From positions 1 through 33,611 of the forward strand of contig JAGAJI010000013.1 of NCBI GenBank assembly GCA_017626135.1: 33,611 nucleotides of DNA, read 5' to 3'. This DNA is from Clostridia bacterium (GTDB lineage Bacteria > Bacillota > Clostridia > Christensenellales > Borkfalkiaceae). Positions 14,355-22,303 of this stretch are shown here, piece by piece. Under the pieces are notes generated by a model. That model searched no databases. It was not told the DNA's origin and saw only the letters and a list, made by a program, of their open reading frames with translations. Made by a program: the position numbers and the translations under genes. Position 1 is the first letter of the stretch, and every line of letters begins with the position of its first letter.

Positions 14355-15356
14355 TTATTTCTCACAGTCGACGGAATAGGAGCCGTCTGCGCGAATCGTA
14401 ACTACCACCGTACCCCGTTCCGCCGTGACGTACGAATCGACGCCTGCGTTGCGCAGGTTGGTCGTCACTTTATCGGACGGGTGTCCGTACAAATTGTTCT
14501 TCGCGCAGGAAACGATCGCCGTTTCCACGCGCAGGTATTCCAAAAATTCCGCGCTCGTGCCGTCGGCGCTGCCGTGGTGCGCAACTTTCAGAATTTCCGT
14601 ACTCGTAAGTTCGACGCCGAGGAACTCGTACAGCCCCAACCGATCGTCGCGCATGAGTGCGCTTTCGGTTGAGAACGGCGCGTCGCCTGTGAACAGCGCG
14701 CTCACGCCCTGATAGTCCAACCACAGCACCGCGGAATTTTCGTTGTCGTCCTCCTGCGCGGTATCCGCATCCACGAGATTCGGATACAAAAAGACGAACG
14801 AATATCCGTTTTCCGACTCTTGATTCCCCAAATCGAGATAGCTCTTCGAATACTGCAACGTGCACGCTTCCTCCAACAACCGCGCGAAAAATTGCGCGTA
14901 CTCCGAGTTGGAATTTTCGGGCTTGGTGGCAGGCAGGTATGCGTTGAGTATCTTTTTCTGTTCCAAAATTTTGTCGAGCGCACCGCAATGATCGGCGTCG
15001 TCGTGGCTGACGACGAGGTAATCGATCGTATCGATTTTGAGGGCGTTGAGATAACGCAAAACTGTAGTTTCCGTACTCTCCCTGCCGTCGCCGCCGTCGA
15101 TGAGCGCCACCTTGCCGTCGGGGAATTCAATTAATTGACAATCCCCTTGTCCCACGTCGATAAAGTGAATGCGGAGCTCCCCTTCCCCTATTTTTGCAAT
15201 ACGGGGTTTGCCTACGTGATATTTCCAGGTGTCGGGCGGTACGAACGCAGAAAAAACGCAGAGGAAAAGAAGCGCCGCCAACGTCACGCAAAGAACGACG
15301 GTTTTGACTCGCTTGAGTTTGCTCTCTACCTTTTCTTTTTCCGCTTGATAACCCAT
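14355..15356 (-). CDS. Membrane-anchored MBL-fold hydrolase, ComEC C-terminal-domain-like
   Basis: Protein of 333 residues with an N-terminal membrane helix (about 19-39) after a charged cytosolic start, then an extracytoplasmic metallo-beta-lactamase fold. The metal motif SHDDADH is at 117-123; GDAPFSTE and VAHHGSADGTSAEF supply further ligands. IHFIDVGQGDCQLIEFPDG at the domain start is the signature of the Rec2/ComEC C-terminal hydrolase. Unlike full ComEC, no competence channel is attached, so it is a stand-alone relative, possibly an exported nuclease or phosphodiesterase; this is inference. It starts three bases after the mrp stop and is translationally coupled to it. It contains copy B of the interspersed word. 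Confidence 0.88.
   Translation of the reverse strand: MGYQAEKEKVESKLKRVKTVVLCVTLAALLFLCVFSAFVPPDTWKYHVGKPRIAKIGEGELRIHFIDVGQGDCQLIEFPDGKVALIDGGDGRESTETTVLRYLNALKIDTIDYLVVSHDDADHCGALDKILEQKKILNAYLPATKPENSNSEYAQFFARLLEEACTLQYSKSYLDLGNQESENGYSFVFLYPNLVDADTAQEDDNENSAVLWLDYQGVSALFTGDAPFSTESALMRDDRLGLYEFLGVELTSTEILKVAHHGSADGTSAEFLEYLRVETAIVSCAKNNLYGHPSDKVTTNLRNAGVDSYVTAERGTVVVTIRADGSYSVDCEK
14932..14947 (-). repeat. Interspersed word, copy B (16 exact bases, inside the MBL gene)
   Basis: TCAACGCATACCTGCC on the minus strand, read in frame as LNAYLP. Confidence 0.85.
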
Positions 15357-15359
15357 ACT

Positions 15360-16193
15360 TTATTTCCGTTCCGCCTTTTGGATTTGTGCAAAGACTTCCT
15401 CCAATGCGTTGCCGTCGTAGTCCTCGATGCGGCCCTCGTCGGCAAGCTGAGAGATCTTCGGATCGAGAGGCATACGCGCTACGGAAGGGATCCCGTACTC
15501 CGCAGCGATGGCTTTCGCCTTGCTCGCCCCGAAAACTTCTATCCGTTTGCCGCAGTCGGGGCAGGCGAGATAGCTCATGTTCTCCACCAACCCGAGCACG
15601 GGAATATGCATGATTTTCGCCATATTGACCGCTTTTTCCACGACCATTTTGACGAGGTCCTGCGGGGTCGTCACGATAACGATTCCGGCGATGGGAATGC
15701 TTTGGAACACCGTCAAAGGCACGTCACCCGTTCCCGGGGGCATGTCGATGAACAGCAGGTCGAGGTCCTTCCAGACGACGTCCGTCCAAAACTGCATGAC
15801 GGTGCCCGAAATGACCATTCCTCGCCAAATGACGGGCATAGTCTCGTCGTCGAGCAACAAATTCATGGACATGAGTTGCATACCCGAGGGGGAAAGCACG
15901 GTGTCGATCCCTTCCGAGCTCCCCGTCGCGTGCTCGGACACGCCGAACATTTTGGGAATGGAGGGACCCGTGATATCGGCGTCCATGATGCCGACGGACA
16001 TACCCCGTTTTTGCGCGTACGACGCCAACAGCGAGGTGGTGAGAGATTTTCCGACTCCCCCCTTTCCGCTGACGACGGCAATCACTTTCTTGATGGAAGA
16101 AGCTTTGTGCGGCTCTTTCAATAAACTTTCCTGCTTTCTTTCTCCACAGTTCGACGAGCAGGAAGAACAATTATGCGTACAATTTTCCGACAT
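15360..16193 (-). CDS. Mrp/NBP35 family P-loop ATPase, Fe-S cluster carrier
   Basis: Scaffold or carrier ATPase for iron-sulfur cluster assembly, 277 residues. The deviant Walker A GKGGVGKS is at 43-50, followed by DADITGPSIPKMFG and IDMPPGTGDVPLT. The N-terminus CTHNCSSCSSNC (Cys 5, 9, 12, 16) and the CPDCGK pair later are cluster-ligand motifs typical of NBP35-type proteins in Clostridia. An open frame extends upstream to 16289, but the ATG at 16193 has AAAAGGAG seven bases upstream and lies downstream of a consensus promoter. It is co-transcribed with the MBL protein, a pairing I cannot explain. Carrier duty fits the many Fe-S enzymes of an anaerobe, such as the PFOR in this window. Confidence 0.93.
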   Translation of the reverse strand: MSENCTHNCSSCSSNCGERKQESLLKEPHKASSIKKVIAVVSGKGGVGKSLTTSLLASYAQKRGMSVGIMDADITGPSIPKMFGVSEHATGSSEGIDTVLSPSGMQLMSMNLLLDDETMPVIWRGMVISGTVMQFWTDVVWKDLDLLFIDMPPGTGDVPLTVFQSIPIAGIVIVTTPQDLVKMVVEKAVNMAKIMHIPVLGLVENMSYLACPDCGKRIEVFGASKAKAIAAEYGIPSVARMPLDPKISQLADEGRIEDYDGNALEEVFAQIQKAERK

Positions 16194-16229
16194 GAATTTA
16201 CTCCTTTTATACCTACTTTTACGCTTATT

Positions 16230-16258
16230 AGTATACCCCACTTTGCGAAGTTTGTCAA
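16230..16258 (-). promoter_or_regulatory. Sigma-A promoter of mrp
   Basis: Minus strand TTGACA (16253-16258), 17 bp, TATACT (16230-16235). Predicted start near 16223, 30 bases before the ATG at 16193. Confidence 0.88.
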
Positions 16259-16329
16259 CTTTTTCGCTTAAGAAATTCCCTTTCCGCAAAAAGTTTACAA
16301 AACCTTCACAAAAGAACCCCGTAAAACGG

Positions 16330-16358
16330 TTGCTTTTTCTTTAAGAATGTGGTATGAT
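16330..16358 (+). promoter_or_regulatory. Sigma-A promoter of the SRP RNA gene
   Basis: TTGCTT (16330-16335), 17 bp, TATGAT (16353-16358). The predicted start at about 16365 coincides with the 5' end of the RNA. Confidence 0.85.
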
Positions 16359-16363
16359 ATATA

Positions 16364-16638
16364 GGCTGCGCGTAGGCGGGGAGTTAGCGGCACCCTGTAT
16401 CTGCAATCCGCTATAGCAGAGCCGAATGCCTTTCCCGACGTCGTTTATGGGAGGTTTGCGCGCCGTAAGGAATGTTGATAGCAAGGTCTTATGCAACGTG
16501 ATGCCGTGAACCGTGTCAGGACAGGAATGTAGCAGCTCTAAGCGGAAGTTCGCGTGTGCCATAAGGAAGCTTTGCAGGAGTCACCTGCGGCGTTTCCGCT
16601 CCGGTAAATGACGGCAAAAAAGGATCGCGCAGTTTTTT
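16364..16638 (+). ncRNA. ffs: Signal recognition particle RNA, large bacterial (Alu + S domain) type
   Basis: About 270-base RNA that binds Ffh and targets ribosomes to the membrane. The 5' end CTGCGCG pairs with CGCGCAG at the 3' end, and T6 follows as the transcript end. The S domain is plain: CCGTGTCAGGACAGGAATG then TAGCAGC, i.e. a GGAA-capped helix 8 with the internal loops that contact Ffh. The first 100 bases form the Alu domain, as in Bacillus and Clostridia; this large form is absent from enterics. The ends are placed by helix closure and promoter distance and may be off by a few bases. There is no gene in the flanking spacers. Confidence 0.93.
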
Positions 16639-16647
16639 ATGCTCTGA

Positions 16648-16687
16648 AAACGCCTCGGTTTGGTGACAATGCCAAACCGAGGCGTTC
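16648..16687. terminator. Strong bidirectional hairpin between SRP RNA and dinB
   Basis: AACGCCTCGGTTTGG / CCAAACCGAGGCGTT, a perfect 15-bp stem. On the minus strand it is followed by TTTTC and serves dinB; on the plus strand it gives a second stop after the SRP RNA, with a weaker T tract. Confidence 0.85.
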
Positions 16688-16698
16688 CCTATTTATAT

Positions 16699-17937
16699 TC
16701 AATCTTCCTTTTTGCCTCGAATGTCAAGTCCGTTGAGTTTTTCGTCCCCCATCACGACCCCTCTCTGCACGGTGGCATAGCCGTACTTTTCCCGAATTTT
16801 CGCAATCGCGCTCTCCGCCCGCTCTTTTTTATCGTACTTCGAGCGCTCCCCCGACAACATAGAATCGAGGGTCATCTGCTCGATATGATAATCGAACCCC
16901 GACACCGTCACCCCAAGCATACGCACCTTGTACCCGAGGGGAAAGTTGCGACAGAACAGCTCGTACGCCGCCTGTGCGATATCCCCGCAAAGCGCGGTGG
17001 GCGGCACTTTCTTCTGACAGGTACTATCCTCCAACTTCTCGTTTCTGACGACGATATGTACGGTACTTGCGCGCCCGACGTCCGCCGCCCGAAGACGGGC
17101 GGAAACGCTCTCGGCAAGGGCGTAAAACCATCGCTTGACTTCCTCTCTATCGCTGATATCTTTGGGCAGCGTCATGGAGTTTCCGATCGATTTCAAATCC
17201 TCTTTTTTCTTCTCGAAATGCACGGGTTCGTCGTCCTCGCCACGGGCGTAAACGCGTAACTGCCTGCCCCGCTTGCCCAAAAAACGGCTGAGCATCGCCT
17301 CGTCCGCACGCGCCAAATCCCCGATGGTATGCACCCCCAAATCGCGCAACGTCTGCGCCGTGGACTTGCCCACGAAGAGAAGATCGGTCACGGGCAAGCG
17401 CCACACGATCTCCCGATAATTTTCTTCGGATATTTCCGTGACGGCGTCCGGCTTTTTCAGTTCGGAGGCAAGCTTGGCAAACACCTTATTGAAGCTCACC
17501 CCTACGGACACGGTAAGCCCTAATTCCTCCTTCACCGTCCGACGGATTTTCTCTGCGATCTCGTAGCCGCTCCCGAAAAGGAAGGTACTCTCCGTCATAT
17601 CCAACGCACATTCGTCGATGCTGCATTCCTCGATCTTGTCGGTAAACCGCGCGTAGATTTCCACGACTTTTTGGGAGTATTTCTTATATTCGTGAAAATG
17701 CGAACCCACCATCTGCAAATCGGGACATTTTTTCAAGGCGGAATACACCGTTTCGGCGGTCTTAATACCAAACTTTTTCGCCTCTTCGTTTTTGGCAAGC
17801 ACGACGCCGTGTCGCTCCTTGGGATCTCCGCAAACGATAAGCGGTTTGCCCGCCAACGCAGGATTGAGCGCAATCTCCACGGAGGCAAAAAAGTTGTTCA
17901 GATCCGAATGTAAAATCACACGTTTTTTCGGTTGCAT
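16699..17937 (-). CDS. dinB: DNA polymerase IV (Y-family)
   Basis: Error-prone lesion-bypass polymerase of 412 residues. HSDLNNFFASVE carries the first catalytic Asp and the aromatic steric gate; CSIDECALDMT carries the SIDE motif with the other two acids. SVGVSFNKVFAKLASELKKPDA and the HhH region LLFVGKSTAQTLRDLGVHTIGDLA are typical, with a C-terminal little-finger domain. No clear beta-clamp motif is seen at the very end (RGKKED), and a QMTLDS box is internal. The start has AGGAGG five bases upstream. It follows the thioredoxin reductase-like gene by 47 bp without its own obvious promoter. No LexA box was found upstream. Confidence 0.95.
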   Translation of the reverse strand: MQPKKRVILHSDLNNFFASVEIALNPALAGKPLIVCGDPKERHGVVLAKNEEAKKFGIKTAETVYSALKKCPDLQMVGSHFHEYKKYSQKVVEIYARFTDKIEECSIDECALDMTESTFLFGSGYEIAEKIRRTVKEELGLTVSVGVSFNKVFAKLASELKKPDAVTEISEENYREIVWRLPVTDLLFVGKSTAQTLRDLGVHTIGDLARADEAMLSRFLGKRGRQLRVYARGEDDEPVHFEKKKEDLKSIGNSMTLPKDISDREEVKRWFYALAESVSARLRAADVGRASTVHIVVRNEKLEDSTCQKKVPPTALCGDIAQAAYELFCRNFPLGYKVRMLGVTVSGFDYHIEQMTLDSMLSGERSKYDKKERAESAIAKIREKYGYATVQRGVVMGDEKLNGLDIRGKKED

Positions 17938-17954
17938 TTTTCCTCCTTTTTCAT

Positions 17955-17973
17955 TTCAACGCATACCTGCCCC
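17955..17973 (+). repeat. Interspersed 19-mer, copy C (exact, intergenic)
   Basis: Exact TTCAACGCATACCTGCCCC in the 47-bp gap between the thioredoxin reductase-like gene and dinB. On the minus strand the similarity to copy F extends on both sides (GAGGGG(G)CAGGTATGCGTTG, then AAATGAA). Confidence 0.9.
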
Positions 17974-17984
17974 CTCGTTTGAGG

Positions 17985-18830
17985 TTATCTCAAATATTCG
18001 CTCACGCTGTGCGCCGCGATATTCCCTTCCCCTGCCGCCTTGGTATACTGATAGGGTCTGCCCGTGCAATCCCCCGCGGCGTACAAGCCGTTGAGGTTGG
18101 TGCTCATATCCCGTCCGACCACGACGTGCCCGTTCTCCGTGTGCAAACCGCCCACCAAAATGGCGGGAGAAACGCTCTCGCGGAGCATAAACACTCCGTC
18201 CACGGGGACTTCTTCGGTCGGGAACACGAGCTGTTCCACCCGTTTGCCGCCCACAATTTTCGTGGGCATTTTTTGTATGATCGTGATATTTTCGCGCCGA
18301 ACTTCCACATTTTTATACATGGGCACGAGGTAGACCCGTTTGGCAAAATCGGCAAGGTAGCCGATTTCATGCTCCAAGCGTTTGGTGGTACACACCACCC
18401 CGATCGTCTTGTCCTTATACAAGAACCCGTCGCAAGTGGCGCAATAGCTCACGCCTCTCCCCGAAAACTCCTCTTCGCCCTCGATTTGTCGAACGCTTTC
18501 CACCCCGCAAGCGAGAATGACGGCACGGCTTTCGTACTGCTTTCCTTCCTGCGTCAAAACGGTAAAACCGGATTTCAACGCGTACACGCCTGCCACCTTT
18601 TCCTCTTTCACCTCGATTCCTGCGCTTTCGAGCTGGGCTTTCAACGCCTCGGAAAATACCTTCCCCGACACGTCGGGGAGCCCGGGATAGTTGTGGATTT
18701 TTTCCGCTTTCTCGATCTTCTCGCTGAGCGCTTTCGAACCGAAAATCAAGAATTCTTTTCTATTTGCCTGTAAAGTGAGCGCCGCCGATATCCCGGCAAG
18801 ACCGCTCCCGATGATGATACAATCAACCAT
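17985..18830 (-). CDS. Thioredoxin reductase-like flavoprotein without NADPH motifs (ferredoxin-type candidate)
   Basis: Protein of 281 residues with the thioredoxin reductase layout: FAD motif GSGLAGISAAL at 8-18, redox pair CATC (Cys130, Cys133) in YCATCDGFLYKDK, and the C-terminal FAD motif GLYAAGDCTGRPYQYTKAAGEGNIAA. The NADPH domain is present but its two hallmarks are gone: GGGDSA reads VVCTTK, and the HRR motif reads PMY. That is the hallmark of the ferredoxin-dependent flavin thioredoxin reductases described from Clostridium, so electrons may come from ferredoxin rather than NADPH. The divergent neighbour is PFOR, a main source of reduced ferredoxin. The start has AGGAG seven bases upstream. 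Alternatively it acts on another dithiol. Confidence 0.87.
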   Translation of the reverse strand: MVDCIIIGSGLAGISAALTLQANRKEFLIFGSKALSEKIEKAEKIHNYPGLPDVSGKVFSEALKAQLESAGIEVKEEKVAGVYALKSGFTVLTQEGKQYESRAVILACGVESVRQIEGEEEFSGRGVSYCATCDGFLYKDKTIGVVCTTKRLEHEIGYLADFAKRVYLVPMYKNVEVRRENITIIQKMPTKIVGGKRVEQLVFPTEEVPVDGVFMLRESVSPAILVGGLHTENGHVVVGRDMSTNLNGLYAAGDCTGRPYQYTKAAGEGNIAAHSVSEYLR

Positions 18831-18851
18831 ATTCCTTCTCCTTGTTCTATT

Positions 18852-18880
18852 AGTATAGCATATCCTGCCAAGAAAATCAA
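18852..18880 (-). promoter_or_regulatory. Sigma-A promoter of the thioredoxin reductase-like gene
   Basis: Minus strand TTGATT (18875-18880), 17 bp, TATACT (18852-18857). It is back-to-back with the PFOR promoter. Confidence 0.82.
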
Positions 18881-18886
18881 GCGTCT

Positions 18887-18916
18887 TTGAATTTTTTCCA
18901 AAAAATGGAGAATACT
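18887..18916 (+). promoter_or_regulatory. Probable promoter of the PFOR gene
   Basis: TTGAAT (18887-18892), 18 bp, AATACT (18911-18916). The -10 lies in the first unit of a 14-bp tandem repeat. Weaker than other promoters here, so placement is tentative. Confidence 0.5.
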
Positions 18917-18930
18917 AAATGGAGAATACT
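18903..18930 (+). repeat. Perfect 14-bp tandem duplication upstream of PFOR
   Basis: AAATGGAGAATACT occurs twice in a row (18903-18916, 18917-18930), duplicating the -10-like AATACT. It lies just before the GGAGG ribosome site. Confidence 0.9.
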
Positions 18931-18947
18931 CTTTATCGGAGGTGCTT

Positions 18948-21900
18948 ATGAAAAGAATGACGATGGACGGGAACGCGGCGGCAAGCTACGTTTCCTACGC
19001 TTTTTCGGAACTTGCCGTGATCTACCCCATCACGCCGTCCTCCCCCATGGCGGAGCTCGCCGACAAGTGGCAAGCGCAGGACAAACCAAATCTGTTCGGG
19101 CAGGTCCCCAAAGTCGTGCAGATGCAATCGGAGAGCGGCGTGGCGGGCGCCTTGCACGGATGCCTGACCGCAGGTGCTTTGGCAACCACGTACACGTGCA
19201 GCCAAGGGCTCTTGCTGATGATTCCCGATATGTACAAGATCGCGGGCGAGTTGCTTCCCACCGTCGTGCACGTCAGCGCCCGAGCGATCGCCACCCACGC
19301 GCTCAGCATTTTCGGCGATCATCAGGACGTAATGGCGACGCGGCAGACGGGGTTTGCGATGCTTGCGTCCTCCTCCGTACAGGAATGTATGGATCTGGCT
19401 CTCGTCGCCCACCTTGCCACTTTGAAAACGAGCGTGCCCTTTTTACACTTTTTCGACGGATTCCGCACCTCGCACGAACTTTGCAAAATCGAGGTAGTGG
19501 ACGAAGAGGAAATGCGGAGCCTGCTCGATGATGAGGATATCGAAAGGTTCCGCGCTCGGGCACTCACGCCCGAAAACCCCGTTTGTCGCGGAACGACGCA
19601 AAATCCCGATATCTATTTTCAGAATCGGGAAAGCGCGAACACCTACTACGCCGCCGTACCGAATCTCGTGCAAAACGTCATGGACGAAGTGGCAAAAATC
19701 ACGAAACGGGCATACCATGTCTTTGATTACTTCGGAAATCCACGGGCAAAATACGTCGCCGTGCTCATGGGCAGCGGCGGGTCTACCATGGAAGAAACAG
19801 TGAAAAAAATGTATAAAAACGGCGAAGAAGTCGGCGTTATCAAAGTACGCCTGTATCGCCCGTTCGACGGCGAACGGTTGCGTGCCGTCCTTCCCAAAAC
19901 CTGCCAAAAGATCGCCGTGCTTGACCGCACGAAGGAGCTCGGCTCCCTCGGCGAGCCCCTCTACCTCGACGTATGCGCCGCGCTGAAAGAAAACGGGCTT
20001 TCCCATATCCAAGTATTCGGCGGTCGCTACGGGTTGGGCTCCAAGGAGTTCACGCCGTCCATGTGTTACGCCGTATTCCAAAACCTGCGATTGGACAATC
20101 CCAAAAATCATTTCACCGTCGGCATTCACGACGATCTGACGCACACTTCCCTCGATTTTTCCACCCCCTATATCACCGAACCCGAAGACGTCCTTTCCTG
20201 TAAATTTTACGGACTCGGTTCGGACGGGACGGTGGGTGCGAATAAAAATTCCATCAAAATTATCGGCAATCATACCGACCTCTACGTACAGGGCTACTTC
20301 GTGTACGATTCGAGAAAATCGGGTGGCGCGACCATTTCTCACCTTCGATTCTGGCATACGCCCATACGCTCCGCCTATCTCGTGCAACACCCCGATTTCG
20401 TCGCCTGTCACGACCCGTCTTACCTTACGAGGTACGATATGATCTCGGATATGAAGGAAGACGGACGGGTGCTTTTGAACTGCCCGTGGACGGGACTTGG
20501 CGAACTCAACGCATACCTGCCCTCCTCGTTTAAGAAACTCCTCGCCCAAAAGCGACTTTCTCTTTACGTGATCGACGGCACGAAAATTGCGAACGAAGTC
20601 GGGTTGAGCGGCCGCACGAGCGTGATCATGCAAGCGGCGTTTTTCTTGCTTCACCCCTCCATTCTGCCCTACGAAAAGGCGATCGAACACCTGAAAGCGG
20701 AGCTTTCTTCCGTCTTTGCGAGCAAGGGTGAAGAGGTCGTCAAGCGCAACTTTACCGCCATCGATCGGACGAAAGACGCACTTTTGAAAATCGACTACCC
20801 CGAAAGTTGGGCGACTTCGCAAGAAGGCGCGCCTATGCTCGCTTCTTCCCAAGACGACTATTTCCGCACGTTCATTCACCCCGTTTTATCCCTCAAGGGG
20901 GACGAACTCCCTACCTCCGCATTCCGAGCGGACGGCTCCGTACCGACGGGCACGACCAAACTCGAAAAGCACGGCATGCCCTATTTGCTCCCCAAATGGA
21001 TTGTGGAAAACTGCATTCAATGCGGTCAATGCTCCTTCGTCTGTCCACACGCCTGCATTCGACCCTTCGTCTTGCAAGAGGACGCCGAAAAACCGCAGAG
21101 CTTTGTGACGAAGCCCGCGATCGGCATCAAAAACGCACAATTCCGCATACAGGTTTCCCCGCACGATTGCATGGGTTGCGGCGTGTGCGCAAATACTTGT
21201 CCCGCAAAGGAGAAGGCGCTCGTGATGACGCGTGCCGACGAGCTGATGCCGAGCGCAGGAGCGAACTGGGAATTTTCGCAGACGATTCCGCCCATCGACA
21301 CGAGCGTTTTCAAGCGCAATACAGTCAAAGGGATTCAGTTCTACCCTCCCCTCTTCGAGTTCTCGTACGCCTGCTCGGGGTGTGGAGAGACCCCCTATAT
21401 CAAGGTGCTCACCCAACTGTTCGGAGAGAAAATGCTCATTGCCAACGCCACGGGTTGCTCGTCCATTTACGGCGGTTCGGCGCCCACCTGTCCGTATACG
21501 AAAAATCGGGAAGGACACGGTCCTGCGTGGGCGAATTCCCTCTTTGAAGACAACGCGGAATTTGGGCTGGGGATGCGGCTTGCCCAAGAAATGCGAGGGC
21601 AAACGGACAAGTCGGTCTGGATCGTCGGCGGCGACGGGTGGGCGTACGACATCGGGTTCGGCGGACTCGACCACGTGCTCGCAAGCGGCGCAAACGTCAA
21701 CGTGCTGGTGCTTGATTCGGAAGTGTATTCCAACACGGGCGGACAGACGTCCAAGGCGACGCCCGTGGGTGCAGTGGCGCGGTTCGCGGTCAACGGGAAG
21801 TCCGTAAAAAAGAAAAATCTTGCGCTGATGGCGATGAGCTACGGCTACGTGTACGTCGCGCAGGTGTCCATGGGTGCGAATATGCAACAGCTCCTCAACG

Positions 21901-22265
21901 CACTCACGGAGGCGGAGTCTTACGACGGCCCGTCGCTCGTCATCGCCTACGCCCCCTGCATCGCGCACGGGGTCAATCTGTCCAAATGTATGGAGGAGGA
22001 ACGCCGCGCCGTGGAAAGCGGTTACTGGCAACTTTTTCGCTTCAATCCCGCCCTTGAAAAAGCTGGGAAAAATCCGTTTATTTTGGATCACAAGGCACCC
22101 ATGGTCGAGTTCACGGACTTTTTGATGGGCGAAAACCGTTTTGCAAGTCTCAAAAACTCAAATCCCGAGCGTGCGGAAAAACTCTTTCACGAAGGGGAAC
22201 AAGACAGCAAAAAGCGACTCGCTTTTTATCGGAAATTGCACGATTTGTTGGAGGAGCTTTTATAA
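18948..22265 (+). CDS. nifJ: Pyruvate:ferredoxin (flavodoxin) oxidoreductase
   Basis: Single-chain PFOR of 1,105 residues that splits pyruvate with CoA to acetyl-CoA and CO2 and reduces ferredoxin. The N-terminal domain I (MTMDGNAAASYVSYAFSE, YPITPSSPMAE) and domain II bind pyruvate; the 4Fe-4S insert has CIQCGQCSFVCPHAC (about 688-702) and CMGCGVCANTCPAKEK; the C-terminal TPP domain has CSGCGE, NATGCSSIYGG, GGDGWAYDIGFGGLDH and SNTGGQTSKATP. All expected cysteines are present. An in-frame GTG at 18942 overlaps the ribosome site, so the ATG at 18948 (GGAGG five bases upstream) is the start. It ends at a strong bidirectional terminator. Length is near the family norm. Confidence 0.97.
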   Translation: MKRMTMDGNAAASYVSYAFSELAVIYPITPSSPMAELADKWQAQDKPNLFGQVPKVVQMQSESGVAGALHGCLTAGALATTYTCSQGLLLMIPDMYKIAGELLPTVVHVSARAIATHALSIFGDHQDVMATRQTGFAMLASSSVQECMDLALVAHLATLKTSVPFLHFFDGFRTSHELCKIEVVDEEEMRSLLDDEDIERFRARALTPENPVCRGTTQNPDIYFQNRESANTYYAAVPNLVQNVMDEVAKITKRAYHVFDYFGNPRAKYVAVLMGSGGSTMEETVKKMYKNGEEVGVIKVRLYRPFDGERLRAVLPKTCQKIAVLDRTKELGSLGEPLYLDVCAALKENGLSHIQVFGGRYGLGSKEFTPSMCYAVFQNLRLDNPKNHFTVGIHDDLTHTSLDFSTPYITEPEDVLSCKFYGLGSDGTVGANKNSIKIIGNHTDLYVQGYFVYDSRKSGGATISHLRFWHTPIRSAYLVQHPDFVACHDPSYLTRYDMISDMKEDGRVLLNCPWTGLGELNAYLPSSFKKLLAQKRLSLYVIDGTKIANEVGLSGRTSVIMQAAFFLLHPSILPYEKAIEHLKAELSSVFASKGEEVVKRNFTAIDRTKDALLKIDYPESWATSQEGAPMLASSQDDYFRTFIHPVLSLKGDELPTSAFRADGSVPTGTTKLEKHGMPYLLPKWIVENCIQCGQCSFVCPHACIRPFVLQEDAEKPQSFVTKPAIGIKNAQFRIQVSPHDCMGCGVCANTCPAKEKALVMTRADELMPSAGANWEFSQTIPPIDTSVFKRNTVKGIQFYPPLFEFSYACSGCGETPYIKVLTQLFGEKMLIANATGCSSIYGGSAPTCPYTKNREGHGPAWANSLFEDNAEFGLGMRLAQEMRGQTDKSVWIVGGDGWAYDIGFGGLDHVLASGANVNVLVLDSEVYSNTGGQTSKATPVGAVARFAVNGKSVKKKNLALMAMSYGYVYVAQVSMGANMQQLLNALTEAESYDGPSLVIAYAPCIAHGVNLSKCMEEERRAVESGYWQLFRFNPALEKAGKNPFILDHKAPMVEFTDFLMGENRFASLKNSNPERAEKLFHEGEQDSKKRLAFYRKLHDLLEELL
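20506..20522 (+). repeat. Interspersed word, copy D (17 exact bases, inside PFOR)
   Basis: TCAACGCATACCTGCCC, read as LNAYLP. The flank CTCGTTT is also shared with copy C. The surrounding protein aligns normally with other PFORs, so this is not an insertion. Confidence 0.85.
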
Positions 22266-22266
22266 A

Positions 22267-22303
22267 AAAGAAACAGCGGATCTTCTATCCGTTGTTTCTT
22301 TTT
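22267..22303. terminator. Bidirectional terminator between PFOR and DUF1071 gene
   Basis: AAAGAAACAGCGGAT / ATCCGTTGTTTCTTT, a 15-bp stem (one G-U pair) with loop CTTCT, T-runs on both strands. The stop codon of the converging DUF1071 gene lies inside the hairpin. Confidence 0.9.

Noticed and set aside
6815-20522. In-frame insertion element model for the NAYLP-coding copies
   Set aside because: In PFOR and the hydrolase the surrounding residues line up with the family without a gap, so the word lies in native sequence; an inserted element is less likely.
19443-22091. Two long minus frames (478 and 401 codons)
   Set aside because: Antisense to PFOR, whose catalytic motifs are intact.
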